8,012 nt of DNA from Thermoleophilia bacterium (GTDB taxonomy: Bacteria > Actinomycetota > Thermoleophilia > Gaiellales > SKUG01): positions 1-8,012 of the forward strand of contig JAGQUL010000057.1 of the NCBI GenBank assembly GCA_020438525.1, in the 5' to 3' direction. The notes under the pieces were generated by a model that was given only the letters and a program-made list of their open reading frames with translations, did not search any database and had not been told where the DNA came from. This document shows, one piece after another, positions 1 to 7,518 of the stretch. The translations under genes were made by a program, and so were the position numbers. The stretch's first letter is position 1. Each line of letters opens with the position of its first letter.

Positions 1-2269
1 CGCCGCCGGGGTTGGCGCGCGGGTGGGCGGAGCGCCCCACGCCGAACGGCTCGAGCAGCATCGGCGGCGACAGGAACGCGCGCGCCGCGTCGAAGCTCGC
101 GGCGGAGTCGATGCCGACCGCCACGTCGATGCGGTGTGGTCCGTGGCACTGCGCGCCGGGCGTGGCAAGGGCGGGCCCGGCGTGGCCGGGGCGGCCGGGG
201 ATGTCGTTGCGGCTCAGCCAGCCGACGCTGCGCAGCACCGTGAGCTCGAGCATGCCGGCGTTCGCCTCGTACTCGTGGATGCCGCGGCCGGCGAGCAGCA
301 CGCCGCCGGCGCGCACGGCGCCGGAGCAGTGGTCGAGCCCGGGTGGATCCTGCCGCCACGGAGTCGCCGGGACGGGCGGGCGGACGGGGCGCTCGATCAC
401 CGCGAAGTGCCCGAGCGCCTGGACGGTGTCGGCCTCCGTGAGCGCGTCGACCGCAGCGCGCAGGCGCAGGCGATGGTCGCTCGCGAGGTTGCTGAACTCC
501 ACCACGAGCTGCGCGAGCGGGCTGGCGTGCGACACGCGTACGCGCGTGTGGATGTCGAGCGGAACGGTTGCGGTGTCGCGAGCGTCGCGCGCGTCGGTGA
601 GCGCGCGCGGCACGTCGAGGCGGTGGTGCACGTCGAGCTCGGCGACGCCCGGACCGGCGATCCGCGCCGCCGCCTCCACGACCCTGCCAACGATCGGTGC
701 GTCGCCGGGCAGCGCGCCGAAGTCGTACTCGTCGCCGGTGTCGGCCACGTCGACCCAGTCGAGGCGCACCGCGCGACCGCCCTGCACGATCTCAAGGCGC
801 CCGTCCACGACCTGCGCGGCGAGCTCACCAGCGGCGATGCGCGTGTCGGTGGCGACCAGCTGGTCGTCGTCGCCTCCCTCCGGGGTCGCCTGCACTCGAT
901 CGAGCTCCACGAGCACGCCCGGGGCTGCGGGCGCGATCGCCACCGGGCTCCCGTCAGCGCGCTCGGCGATGCCGCCGCGACCTTCAGAGTCGTGCACGAC
1001 CGCCACGTCGCCCAGGCCGGCCGCGATGCGCAGGTCCTCCACGAGCCCGCGCGCGATCGCGTCGACCCGCAGCGTGCGCGCATGCATCTCCTCGTGCACG
1101 GCATCGATCGAGCAGCCGCCGATCGAGTCGTGCGGGTGGTTCTCGAGCACGAGCCGCCACGCATGGCGGAGCATCGGCTGGATGTCGCGCAGCGGGCGTG
1201 CGCCGGCGGCCACGGCAGTCGCCATGAGCGGCTCGACGTGACGCTCGAGCAGCAGCTGCAGGCGATCGTTGTGCTGCTTGATCGGCACCCGCGCGGAGAA
1301 GATCGACGACAGGATCGGCGCGTGCAGGGAGCCGCGCAGCTCGCCGCGGTAGCGCTCGAGCGCGCCCCCGGACTCCTCGAGGCGGCGCTCGGAGTCGCGC
1401 ACGGATTCGACGTAGGCGTCGAGCCCGGTGATCGCCACGTCGGCGCCGGGGAGCAGCTCGCCGACGCGATCGACGATGTCGGGCAGGTGCTGCTGCATGG
1501 TCTCGTGGTCGCAGCCGGCGGCGAAGAGCATCACGTCGGCGTGGGCACGCTCGGCCAGGTAGGGGGCGAGCGCCGCGATGCGCTCGTAGCCTTCGGGCGC
1601 GTCGGCGTCGTTGCCGCGGGCGAGCAGCTCGGCGTTGCAGTAGCCGCTCGTGTACGGGGAGCCCTGCACGAGCGCGAGCACGTCGGTGCCGCTCGGCGAC
1701 TCCCAGCGGAACTCGTTGCCGACGCGGGCGTGCTCGTCGCCCATGCCGCGCGAGAAGATCACGTTGTCGATCCCGAAGCCGCGCAGGATCGCCGGCAGCT
1801 GTGCGACGTGGCCGAACGGGTCGGGGAGGTAGCCAACTGCTACCGGGGTGCCGAAGCGCGAGGCGACGCGACGCCCCTCGAGCAGGTTGCGGACCATCGA
1901 TTCGCCGCTCACGAGAAACTCGTCGGGCAGCACGTGCCAGGGGCCGACCTCGAGACGGCCGGCGCCGACGAGGCGCCGGATTCGCGGCTCCTCCTCGGGG
2001 CGGATCGCGAGGTAGTCCTCGAGCACGATCGTCTGGCCGTCGAGCACGAAGGTCGCGAAGCGAGGGTCGGAATCGAGCACGTGCAGGATCCGGTCGACCA
2101 CGCCCACGAGCTGCATGCGGAAGCGCTCGAAGCTGCGGTACCACTCACGGTCCCAGTGCGTGTGCGCGTACACGTGGACGCGCCAACGCTCGCTGCCCGG
2201 TACGGGCGGGTCCGGGAGCGAGACGGGTTGCAGGTCGATACCGGATTGGGCGAGCAGGGGCGACGACAT
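1..2269 (-). CDS. GH38 family alpha-mannosidase / mannosylglycerate hydrolase-like enzyme (C-terminus outside window)
   Basis: Retaining, zinc-dependent exo-alpha-mannosidase family that removes alpha-mannosyl units; the exact substrate cannot be read from the sequence. About 756 codons are visible with no stop, so the protein runs off the left edge; family members are often near 850-1000 aa. The N-terminal motif HTHWDREWY lies at residues 36-44 (H38 and D40 are the expected zinc ligands). YLPDPFGHVAQLP at 147-159 carries the expected nucleophile D150, CDHE sits at 253-256, and NHPHDSIGGCS near 377-387 carries the third expected zinc ligand, H380. DEYDF near residue 512 and the RSVGWLSR...RPGHAGPALATPGAQC block near 683-708 match the GH38 C-terminal beta-domain. 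The WDREWY form resembles MngB-type mannosylglycerate hydrolases more than eukaryotic HNDPGW enzymes. The ATG at 2269 has AGGA 8 nt upstream (2278-2281). No signal peptide is seen, so it is probably cytoplasmic. It is divergent from the gene at 2433. Confidence 0.93.
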   Translation of the reverse strand, partial: MSSPLLAQSGIDLQPVSLPDPPVPGSERWRVHVYAHTHWDREWYRSFERFRMQLVGVVDRILHVLDSDPRFATFVLDGQTIVLEDYLAIRPEEEPRIRRLVGAGRLEVGPWHVLPDEFLVSGESMVRNLLEGRRVASRFGTPVAVGYLPDPFGHVAQLPAILRGFGIDNVIFSRGMGDEHARVGNEFRWESPSGTDVLALVQGSPYTSGYCNAELLARGNDADAPEGYERIAALAPYLAERAHADVMLFAAGCDHETMQQHLPDIVDRVGELLPGADVAITGLDAYVESVRDSERRLEESGGALERYRGELRGSLHAPILSSIFSARVPIKQHNDRLQLLLERHVEPLMATAVAAGARPLRDIQPMLRHAWRLVLENHPHDSIGGCSIDAVHEEMHARTLRVDAIARGLVEDLRIAAGLGDVAVVHDSEGRGGIAERADGSPVAIAPAAPGVLVELDRVQATPEGGDDDQLVATDTRIAAGELAAQVVDGRLEIVQGGRAVRLDWVDVADTGDEYDFGALPGDAPIVGRVVEAAARIAGPGVAELDVHHRLDVPRALTDARDARDTATVPLDIHTRVRVSHASPLAQLVVEFSNLASDHRLRLRAAVDALTEADTVQALGHFAVIERPVRPPVPATPWRQDPPGLDHCSGAVRAGGVLLAGRGIHEYEANAGMLELTVLRSVGWLSRNDIPGRPGHAGPALATPGAQCHGPHRIDVAVGIDSAASFDAARAFLSPPMLLEPFGVGRSAHPRANPGG

Positions 2270-2432
2270 GCCGGCAATCCTGCGCGCGCGGCCGGACGCG
2301 TCCCGATGTGGTGCGCGGCGAGCTTCGGTAGCGATTTGACACCGGCTCGTCGCCACGTCGAGCAAAGCCATTGGTTTTCTTATGGTGTGGGGGTGTTTGC
2401 ACGATTAGACCTGATTGCTCGATGGGCGTACC
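2270..2432. promoter_or_regulatory. Divergent intergenic region between the GH38 gene and the unknown gene
   Basis: These 163 bp separate two gene starts facing away from each other, so promoters for both should lie here. Positions about 2360-2415 are clearly more AT-rich than the surroundings. A perfect TTGACA (a possible -35 for the plus strand) lies at 2336-2341, but no good -10 follows at 16-18 bp. CCAT at 2369-2372 and ATGG at 2382-2385 form a weak inverted repeat flanking a T-rich core. These are suggestive only; no operator or riboswitch was recognised. Confidence 0.35.
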
Positions 2433-3044
2433 ATGCCGGCCATGCAGTTGACCACCTCCCCAATCGGTACTGATTCGCTACGCACTGCGGCGCCCGCCTC
2501 CTCGGCCGCGACCGGTGCAACCCCCACCCCGCCCGAGCGCTGGGCGCGCTGGTGGACGAGCCCGATCGCGCTGTTCACGTACGGCGAAGGGAGCCGCGTG
2601 CCGCTGTGGTCGGAGGCGATCATCCCCGCAGATCGCGGCCTGACCGGCGCGCTGCGCCCGGCCGTGACGTACGCAGGCCGCAACCTCGAGGCCGCGATCG
2701 AAGCGGCGCACGTGCTCGCGAAGGCTCCGGTGGAGCTGTCGTTCAGCTACCGCAACGGACGCCTCGGCACCGCCCAGGTGAATCCGGCGATCGCGGTGCT
2801 TCGCGATGCGCACGCCGGCGTGTACTGGCTCGCGCCGATGCACACCACGGTCCGTCGACGCGACCAGTGGCTCGACGCTCCGCACACGATCGACGGTGCG
2901 GCGTTCACCGGCGCCGACCCGCTGCTCGCCCGCCCGCAGGTGCTCACCGCCACGCGCGACCTGGTCGCCGTGGTGGGTGCGACCGACGTGATCCGCCCCG
3001 GCACGTGGGCCGACGCGCCCGACGATTCCAAGCTCGACGACTGA
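2433..3044 (+). CDS. Conserved-looking hypothetical protein, 203 aa, function unknown
   Basis: I do not recognise this family. The protein starts with a low-complexity Ala/Ser/Thr/Pro tail (residues about 5-35). A more ordinary domain follows, beginning ERWARWWTSPIALFTYGEGSRV in character and rich in aromatics. It continues with an alpha-helical stretch (about 82-100), a hydrophobic/aromatic segment VYWLAPMHTTV (130-140) and an acidic end DDSKLDD. There is no clear signal peptide or membrane segment, and no Cys residues. The balanced composition and hydrophobic spacing favour this frame over overlapping ones. The start is uncertain: ATG at 2433, ATG at 2442 (200 aa) and TTG at 2415 are all in frame, and none has a strong ribosome site; GATGGG at 2421-2426 is the best near 2433. 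It is divergent from GH38 and tail-to-tail with the small membrane protein. Confidence 0.72.
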   Translation: MPAMQLTTSPIGTDSLRTAAPASSAATGATPTPPERWARWWTSPIALFTYGEGSRVPLWSEAIIPADRGLTGALRPAVTYAGRNLEAAIEAAHVLAKAPVELSFSYRNGRLGTAQVNPAIAVLRDAHAGVYWLAPMHTTVRRRDQWLDAPHTIDGAAFTGADPLLARPQVLTATRDLVAVVGATDVIRPGTWADAPDDSKLDD

Positions 3045-3045
3045 G

Positions 3046-3061
3046 CCGCGGGCACGCGCGG
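3046..3061. terminator. Possible short hairpin between convergent genes
   Basis: The 36-bp gap between the stop codons at 3044 and 3081 contains CCGCG (3046-3050) and its complement CGCGG (3057-3061) around a 6-nt loop. It is placed where both genes need to end. There is no T-run on either side, and five G/C pairs arise easily by chance in such GC-rich DNA, so this is only a weak candidate. Confidence 0.25.
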
Positions 3062-3080
3062 ACAGGGGACGAACGCGGCG

Positions 3081-3392
3081 TCAGCGCGCGGCGGCGTCGC
3101 GCGTGGTTGCGCTCGCGGTGGCGCGCGATGCAGCCGAACCGTCGTCGGCCGCTTCCTGATCCTGGTCCATCACCGTGCGCACGTACGCGCTGCCGCGCTG
3201 GCGGTCCCAGCGACGTGCGAGCACCGTGAGCCCGAGCAGCGACGTTGCGACGACGAGCCCGATCCCGCCGGCGAGCGCAGCCACTCCCGTAGCGGATCCG
3301 GCGATCGCGAGCAGGCCGAGCGACACGATCGCCAGCAGCAGTCCGGCGAGCGTCGCGGCGCGAAGGTTCATGTCCTTGTGGTGCGAGGCCAT
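3081..3392 (-). CDS. Small membrane protein with two predicted transmembrane helices, 103 aa
   Basis: Function unknown. After a short polar N-terminus with His and Lys residues there are two strongly hydrophobic stretches, about residues 10-29 (LRAATLAGLLLAIVSLGLLA) and about 34-58, separated by a short Gly/Ala/Ser turn, a helical-hairpin arrangement. A basic patch ARRWDRQRG (59-67) follows immediately, then an acidic and Ala/Ser/Thr-rich cytoplasmic-type tail with DQDQEAADD. By the positive-inside rule both ends would face the cytoplasm. The ATG at 3392 was chosen; an internal ATG at 3371 would still leave both helices, and its only purine-rich stretch, AAGGA, is too close to it. The gene diverges from the tkt operon across a 143-bp spacer and is convergent with the 203-aa gene. 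Hydrophobic periodicity makes it a real gene rather than a shadow. Confidence 0.72.
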   Translation of the reverse strand: MASHHKDMNLRAATLAGLLLAIVSLGLLAIAGSATGVAALAGGIGLVVATSLLGLTVLARRWDRQRGSAYVRTVMDQDQEAADDGSAASRATASATTRDAAAR

Positions 3393-3474
3393 GGTGAGCT
3401 CGCTGGCTGCATCGGCAGGTCGAGTGGTGCGACTTGAGCCCCGAATCGCGACAAACCCCCACAGGGAGCGAGGT

Positions 3475-3483
3475 TGCTAGCAT
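3475..3483 (+). promoter_or_regulatory. Candidate extended -10 element for the tkt operon
   Basis: TGCTAGCAT at 3475-3483 matches an extended -10 (TGnTAnnnT). It lies 52 nt before the chosen tkt ATG, giving a predicted leader of about 45 nt. No convincing -35 hexamer sits 16-18 bp upstream; GACAAA at 3450-3455 is 22 bp away. This is inferred from the sequence pattern only. Confidence 0.35.
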
Positions 3484-3519
3484 TGCCGTGCCCTTCGCGA
3501 TGCCCCAATCCGACCCTTC

Positions 3520-3524
3520 AGGAG
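3520..3524 (+). promoter_or_regulatory. Ribosome binding site that decides the tkt start
   Basis: AGGAG at 3520-3524 lies 11 nt before the ATG at 3536. The in-frame upstream candidates, TTG at 3434 and ATG at 3500, lack a comparable site, and the residues they would add do not resemble transketolase N-termini. Confidence 0.6.
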
Positions 3525-3535
3525 CCCCCTTTCCG

Positions 3536-5581
3536 ATGGATGCGACCACCGCAGCGCCGCCCGCGCTCGACCAGCTCTGCGTGAACACGATCCGGACGCT
3601 GTCGATGGACGGCGTGCAGGCAGCCAACTCCGGCCACCCCGGCACGCCGATGGCGCTTGCCCCGCTCGGCCATCGGCTGTTCACCAGGCACATGAAGCAC
3701 GACCCGGCGGATCCACGGTGGATCGACCGCGATCGCTTCGTGCTCTCGTGCGGGCACGCGTCGATGCTCATCTACTCGCTGCTGCACCTGTCGGGCTACG
3801 AGGTGTCGCTCGACGACCTGAAGAACTTCCGGCAGCTGCACTCCCCCACGGCGGGCCACCCCGAGCGCGGCGAGGTGCCGGGCGTGGAGTTCACCACCGG
3901 GCCGCTCGGCCAGGGCGTGTCGAGCGCCGTGGGCATGGCGCTGGCGGAGCGGATGCTTGCGGCACGCTTCAACGTGGACGGCCACGAGGTGATCGACCAC
4001 CGCACGTGGGTGCTGGCGAGCGACGGCGACCTGATGGAGGGCGTGGCGCAGGAGACCGCATCGCTGGCGGGTCACCTCGGGCTGGGCCGGCTCGTGGTGT
4101 TCTGGGACGACAACAGGATCACGATCGACGGCACCACCGAGATCTCGTTCACGGAGGACGTGGCGGCGCGTTACGCGGCGTACGGGTGGCAGGTGCTGCA
4201 CCTCGACGACGTGGATGACCTGGAGGCGATCGACGCGGTGGTCGCGGAGGCGCTGGCCGACGAGGCGCGCCCCACGCTCGTGGTGACGCGAACGCACATC
4301 GGGATCGGCTCGCCGCGGCAGGACACGCCGCAGGCGCACGGCGAACCGCTCGGCGAGGAGAACGTGCGGATCACCAAGCGCAACTACGGCTGGCCCGAGG
4401 ATGCGCAGTTCCTGGTGCCCGACGAGGTGCGCGACGAGTACACGAAGGTGCGCGAGCGCGGCAGCGAAGCGAGTGCGGCGTGGGACGCGCGGGTGCAGGC
4501 ATGGAGCGCCGCGCACCCCGAGCTCGCGAAGGAGCTGAAGCGGCGCGCCGACGGGCGACTGCCGGAGGGCTGGGCCGAGGATCTGGTCGCGGCATCGTTC
4601 GAGGATGCCGGCGCGGCGGCGACGCGCCAGTCGAGCGGTCAGGCGATCAACCTCGTCGCGCCGAGGATCCCCGAGCTCGTGGGCGGCAGCGCCGACCTGG
4701 CCGGATCGAACCTCACGACGATCAAGGACGCGGGCGACGTGAGCGCTGCCGACTACTCGGGGCGCAACCTGCACTTCGGGATCCGCGAGCACGCGATGGG
4801 TGCGATCCTCAACGGGCTGCATGCGCATGGCGGCGTGCGGGCGTTCGGTGGCACGTTCCTGATCTTCAGCGACTACATGCGCCCGGCGATCCGGCTGGCG
4901 GCGTTGCAGGGGCTGCCGTCGATCTACGTGTTCACGCACGACTCGGTGTACCTGGGCGAGGACGGCCCGACGCACCAGCCGATCGAGCAGCTCGCGAGCC
5001 TGCGGGCGATGCCGAACCTGCTGGTCGTGCGACCGGCCGAGGCGAACGAGACGCTCGCCGCGTGGAAGGTCGCGCTCGAGCAGCACGACCGCCCGGTGGC
5101 GCTCGCGCTGACGCGGCAGAAGCTCGCGGCGTTCACGTACGGTGGCGACTCGAAGCTGGCAGGTGCGGAGGTCGCGCGCGGCGCGTACGTGCTGCGCGAG
5201 GCGACGGGCGGCTCGCCGGAGCTGGTGATCATCGCGACGGGCAGCGAGGTGCACACGGCGCTTGCCGCTGCGGCGCAGCTCGAGGACGACGGCACGCCCA
5301 CGCGCGTGGTGAGCATGCCGTGCCAGGAGCTGTTCGTCGAGCAGCCGCGCGAGTACCGCGACGAGGTGCTGCCGCCGGCGGTGCGCGCACGCGTTTCCGT
5401 GGAGGCCGGCGCGAGCTTCGGCTGGGAGCGCTGGGTCGGCGATGCGGGCGAGGTCGTGGCGATCGACCGGTTCGGCCTGTCGGCGCCGGGCGACCAGGCT
5501 GCAGCGGCGCTCGGGATCAGCGTCGACGGCGTGGTCGCGGCGGCGCATCGCACGCTCGCGACCGTGCACGGGGAGGCGTGA
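3536..5581 (+). CDS. tkt: Transketolase
   Basis: Thiamine-diphosphate enzyme of the non-oxidative pentose phosphate pathway. It transfers two-carbon ketol units from xylulose-5-phosphate to ribose-5-phosphate or erythrose-4-phosphate, in the cytoplasm. Its 681 aa is normal for the family. Residues seen: H34 in [11 protein letters not shown]74 in SCGHASML; the ThDP/metal motif beginning GDLMEG (164-169) and ending DDN (191-193); H268 in the QAHGEPLG block; the catalytic glutamate E418 in [16 protein letters not shown] (445-451); HDS (468-470); DGPTHQP with H480; and R527 in LALTRQ. The C-terminal domain ends with [19 protein letters not shown] (629-647), typical of transketolase. All expected catalytic and substrate-binding residues appear present. 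It is the first gene of an operon with rpiB and tal; its stop is 5 bp before the rpiB start. The ATG at 3536 was chosen because of AGGAG upstream and the match to usual N-termini. Confidence 0.97.
   Translation: MDATTAAPPALDQLCVNTIRTLSMDGVQAANSGHPGTPMALAPLGHRLFTRHMKHDPADPRWIDRDRFVLSCGHASMLIYSLLHLSGYEVSLDDLKNFRQLHSPTAGHPERGEVPGVEFTTGPLGQGVSSAVGMALAERMLAARFNVDGHEVIDHRTWVLASDGDLMEGVAQETASLAGHLGLGRLVVFWDDNRITIDGTTEISFTEDVAARYAAYGWQVLHLDDVDDLEAIDAVVAEALADEARPTLVVTRTHIGIGSPRQDTPQAHGEPLGEENVRITKRNYGWPEDAQFLVPDEVRDEYTKVRERGSEASAAWDARVQAWSAAHPELAKELKRRADGRLPEGWAEDLVAASFEDAGAAATRQSSGQAINLVAPRIPELVGGSADLAGSNLTTIKDAGDVSAADYSGRNLHFGIREHAMGAILNGLHAHGGVRAFGGTFLIFSDYMRPAIRLAALQGLPSIYVFTHDSVYLGEDGPTHQPIEQLASLRAMPNLLVVRPAEANETLAAWKVALEQHDRPVALALTRQKLAAFTYGGDSKLAGAEVARGAYVLREATGGSPELVIIATGSEVHTALAAAAQLEDDGTPTRVVSMPCQELFVEQPREYRDEVLPPAVRARVSVEAGASFGWERWVGDAGEVVAIDRFGLSAPGDQAAAALGISVDGVVAAAHRTLATVHGEA
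5570..5576 (+). promoter_or_regulatory. Strong Shine-Dalgarno for rpiB inside the end of tkt
   Basis: GGGGAGG at 5570-5576 lies 10 nt before the rpiB ATG at 5587. It is embedded in the last codons of tkt, a layout suited to translational coupling between the two genes. Confidence 0.7.
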
Positions 5582-5586
5582 GCGGC

Positions 5587-6084
5587 ATGGCGAAGGTCAT
5601 CGCGATTGGAGCAGACCACGCAGGGTACGCGCTCAAGGACGAGGTCGGCCGGGTGCTGCAGCAGGCCGGCTGGGAGGTGCTCGACCTGGGCACGAACGGG
5701 CCCGAGAGCGTCGATTACCCCGACTTTGCGGAAGCGGTCGGAAAGGCCGTGCAGGACGGGCGCGCGTGGCGCGGCGTGGTGGTTTGCGGCTCGGGAGCGG
5801 GGGCGTGCATCGCGGCGAACAAGCTGCACGGCATCCGTGCGGTGCTCAGCCACGACACCTACAGCGCACACCAGGCGGTCGAGCACGACGATGCGAACGT
5901 GCTCTGCATGGGAGCGCGGATCATCGGGGGCGCACTCGCCGAGGAGATCGTGCTGGCGTTCGTCGGCGCGACGTTCACGGGTGAGGAGCGCCACCAGCGC
6001 AGGCTCGACAAGGTGCTTGCGATCGAGGCCCGAGAGCAGGGCACGCCCACCACGACCGAGACCGGACAGGAGCAGCACGCATGA
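5587..6084 (+). CDS. rpiB: Ribose-5-phosphate isomerase B
   Basis: Interconverts ribulose-5-phosphate and ribose-5-phosphate, supplying the pentose acceptor used by the transketolase encoded just upstream. The 165-aa sequence is typical of the RpiB/LacAB family. It shows the N-terminal IGADHAG motif (D10, H11), [16 protein letters not shown] (33-48), the catalytic-loop block [16 protein letters not shown] (64-79) with C67 at the position of the E. coli-type catalytic cysteine, and [19 protein letters not shown] (88-106). This is the Cys-type enzyme rather than the mycobacterial type, which has a different residue there. The final 14 or so residues ([14 protein letters not shown]) are a low-complexity tail beyond the usual core. 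The stop codon overlaps the tal start in ATGA (6081-6084), implying translational coupling. It is not the unrelated RpiA fold. Confidence 0.95.
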   Translation: MAKVIAIGADHAGYALKDEVGRVLQQAGWEVLDLGTNGPESVDYPDFAEAVGKAVQDGRAWRGVVVCGSGAGACIAANKLHGIRAVLSHDTYSAHQAVEHDDANVLCMGARIIGGALAEEIVLAFVGATFTGEERHQRRLDKVLAIEAREQGTPTTTETGQEQHA

Positions 6085-7193
6085 CGCAGGCCGATGAGCG
6101 ACTCGAGCGACTCGCGCAGCTGGGGCAGGCCCCGTGGCTGGACTCGATCAGCCGTGACTGGCTGCGCAGCGGCGAGCTCGACTCGCTGCGCGACCGACTG
6201 GCGCTGCGCGGCGTGACGAGCAACCCGTCGATCTTCCAGGCCGCGCTCAAGAGCGACGTGTACGACGACGACGTGCGGCGGCTTGCCGGGGAGGGGCTCG
6301 ACGATCGACAGGTGTTCCACCGGCTCGCGACCGACGACATTCGCGAGGCGTGCGACTCGTTCGCGCAGGTGCACGAGCAGACCGGCGACGGCTACGTGTC
6401 GATCGAGGTCGATCCCGACCTGGCGCACGACACCGACGCGACGGTCACGCAGGCGCGCGAGCTGTGGAAGGTCGTGGGGCGCCCCAACCTGATGGTGAAG
6501 ATCCCGGCGACCGAGGCAGGGCTGCCTGCGATCGAGCAGGTGATCGCCGACGGCATCAACGTGAACGTCACGCTGCTGTTCGACGTGGGCGTGTACTCGC
6601 GCGTTCGCGAGGCGTGGCTGCGCGGACTGGAGCGCCTGCACGCCGATGGCGGCGACGTGGCGAGCGTGGCGAGCGTCGCGTCGTTCTTCGTGAGCCGCGT
6701 GGACACGAAGGTCGACGGGCTGCTCGACGCGATGGAGGGCGACGACTGTCGCGAGCTGCGCGGCACGGCCGCCGTCGCGAACGCCGTGGTCGCATGGGCC
6801 GATGCGCAGCGGCTGCTCGAGGACGAGCGCTGGGCGCCGCTGGCTGCGGCCGGCGCGCGGGCGCAGCGGCTGCTGTGGGCGAGCACGGGAACGAAGGATC
6901 CGTCGTACTCGCCGACCAAGTACGTCGACGAGCTTGTGGTGGCCGACACGGTGAACACGATGCCGCTCGCGACCCTGGAGGCGTTCACGCAGGGCACCGA
7001 AGCGGTCGCGGTGACGATCGACGACGAGCGCGTGACTCGTGCGCGACGCGAGCTCGACCGGCTCCACGACTGCGGGATCGACCTGGGCCGCGTGACCGAC
7101 GAGCTGCGCGACGAGGGAGTCGCTGCGTTCGTGGGCGCGTTCGACGGCCTGCTCGCCGACGTCGCCACCAAGCGCCAGGCCGTCAGCGCCTGA
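6081..7193 (+). CDS. tal: Transaldolase
   Basis: Transfers a dihydroxyacetone unit from sedoheptulose-7-phosphate to glyceraldehyde-3-phosphate, giving erythrose-4-phosphate and fructose-6-phosphate, in the cytoplasm. Its 370 aa fits the longer, actinobacterial/cyanobacterial-type Tal rather than the roughly 316-aa TalB type. Motifs in order: D21 in [20 protein letters not shown] (46-55); the Schiff-base lysine K140 in LMVKIPAT (137-144); INVNVTLLF (159-167); [12 protein letters not shown] (201-212); [21 protein letters not shown] (265-285) and NTMP (292-295). AGGAG at 6068-6072 lies 8 nt before the ATG, within the end of rpiB, and the start overlaps the rpiB stop by 4 bp. It is the last gene of the operon in this window. 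Residues 192-200 read as three tandem Val-Ala-Ser units leading into the conserved SFFVSRVD strand, a small local repeat that is also visible in the DNA. Confidence 0.97.
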   Translation: MTQADERLERLAQLGQAPWLDSISRDWLRSGELDSLRDRLALRGVTSNPSIFQAALKSDVYDDDVRRLAGEGLDDRQVFHRLATDDIREACDSFAQVHEQTGDGYVSIEVDPDLAHDTDATVTQARELWKVVGRPNLMVKIPATEAGLPAIEQVIADGINVNVTLLFDVGVYSRVREAWLRGLERLHADGGDVASVASVASFFVSRVDTKVDGLLDAMEGDDCRELRGTAAVANAVVAWADAQRLLEDERWAPLAAAGARAQRLLWASTGTKDPSYSPTKYVDELVVADTVNTMPLATLEAFTQGTEAVAVTIDDERVTRARRELDRLHDCGIDLGRVTDELRDEGVAAFVGAFDGLLADVATKRQAVSA

Positions 7194-7214
7194 CCCACCG
7201 CACCGCACGGTCCG

Positions 7215-7250
7215 CCCGACCTGTGCGTCGTGCCCGACCTGTGCGTCGTG
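7215..7250. repeat. Perfect 18-bp tandem duplication
   Basis: The unit CCCGACCTGTGCGTCGTG occurs at 7215-7232 and again, base for base, at 7233-7250 with no spacer. It starts 22 bp after the tal stop. Two exact copies suggest a recent slippage or duplication event, or paired binding sites. Confidence 0.9.
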
Positions 7251-7289
7251 GCGATCGTTTCGCGCAGGTACATGCCCCACCACCCAGGC

Positions 7290-7338
7290 CGAGTTTCGCA
7301 TGACATGGTCGGAAACCGACACTCACATGCGAAACTCG
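7290..7338. repeat. Perfect 13-bp inverted repeat with nested hairpin
   Basis: CGAGTTTCGCATG (7290-7302) is exactly complementary to CATGCGAAACTCG (7326-7338). Inside the 23-nt spacer, GTCGG (7308-7312) and CCGAC (7316-7320) form a second stem closed by AAA. The arms are less GC-rich than the surroundings, so the match is not simply compositional. It lies 97 nt beyond tal and could act as a terminator of the operon, although no T-run follows either arm. A REP-like or miniature mobile element, or a binding site for a dimeric regulator, are alternatives. Confidence 0.8.
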
Positions 7339-7360
7339 CGCCGGGGGGGCGGGGCAGAAT

Positions 7361-7388
7361 GGCCGACGGCGCCCGGAACGGCCGACGG
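7361..7388. repeat. 9-bp direct repeat GGCCGACGG
   Basis: GGCCGACGG is present at 7361-7369 and 7380-7388, starts 19 bp apart. The second copy runs into the stem of the next hairpin. In DNA this GC-rich it could be coincidental. Confidence 0.5.
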
Positions 7389-7416
7389 GGCCCGACTCGG
7401 CAAAGTCAGGCCCCGT
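7385..7416. repeat. 8 + 4 bp hairpin
   Basis: ACGGGGCC (7385-7392) pairs with GGCCCCGT (7409-7416). After one C/A mismatch, GACT (7394-7397) pairs with AGTC (7404-7407) around the loop CGGCAA. Twelve pairs in a 32-nt element is strong, but no T-run follows, so an intrinsic terminator of the classical type is not supported. Confidence 0.65.
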
Positions 7417-7428
7417 GGCACTGGGTTC

Positions 7429-7451
7429 GGTACCGGCTGCAGTCCGGTACC
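7429..7451. repeat. 8-bp inverted repeat GGTACCGG / CCGGTACC
   Basis: GGTACCGG (7429-7436) and CCGGTACC (7444-7451) are perfectly complementary around the 7-nt loop CTGCAGT. It is only 12 nt after the preceding hairpin, so the two could form consecutive stems of one RNA. GGTACC is itself a palindrome, which may exaggerate the signal. Confidence 0.6.
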
Positions 7452-7518
7452 CGACCGAGGGTGTCGCCCCTGATCCGGGCGAAGGTGCGGTTGCGGTGGT
7501 CGCATCTGGCCTGGGGGG

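Larger units (their letters stand above)
3536..7193 (+). other. Non-oxidative pentose phosphate operon tkt-rpiB-tal
   Basis: Three same-strand genes with a 5-bp gap and a 4-bp overlap, each with a purine-rich ribosome site, are most simply one transcript. Together they cover isomerase, transketolase and transaldolase steps; only ribulose-phosphate 3-epimerase is missing for the complete non-oxidative branch. Many actinobacteria place zwf, opcA and pgl after tkt-tal. Here the operon ends at tal, followed by 445 bp without a gene and then an opposite-strand gene. Confidence 0.85.

Noticed and set aside
23..2473. An 816-codon plus-strand open frame covering the GH38 region
   Set aside because: It is the complement of the GH38 gene; its translation is Arg/Ala/His/Val-rich without domains, whereas the minus frame gives a full GH38 sequence with catalytic motifs.
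3434..3535. N-terminal extension of transketolase from TTG at 3434
   Set aside because: The extra 34 residues do not resemble transketolase, the candidate promoter falls inside them, and AGGAG supports the ATG at 3536.
3518..5569. A 683-codon minus-strand open frame antisense to tkt
   Set aside because: It is a high-GC shadow of transketolase; the translation is dominated by Arg and His with no recognisable fold.
5859..7322. A 487-codon minus-strand frame opposite rpiB and tal
   Set aside because: It covers two confidently identified plus-strand genes and has the compositional bias of a shadow frame.
7343..7390. Possible G-quadruplex at the G7-C-G4 run
   Set aside because: Only two close G-tracts are present; a four-tract fold would need splitting the G7 run and a very long loop.
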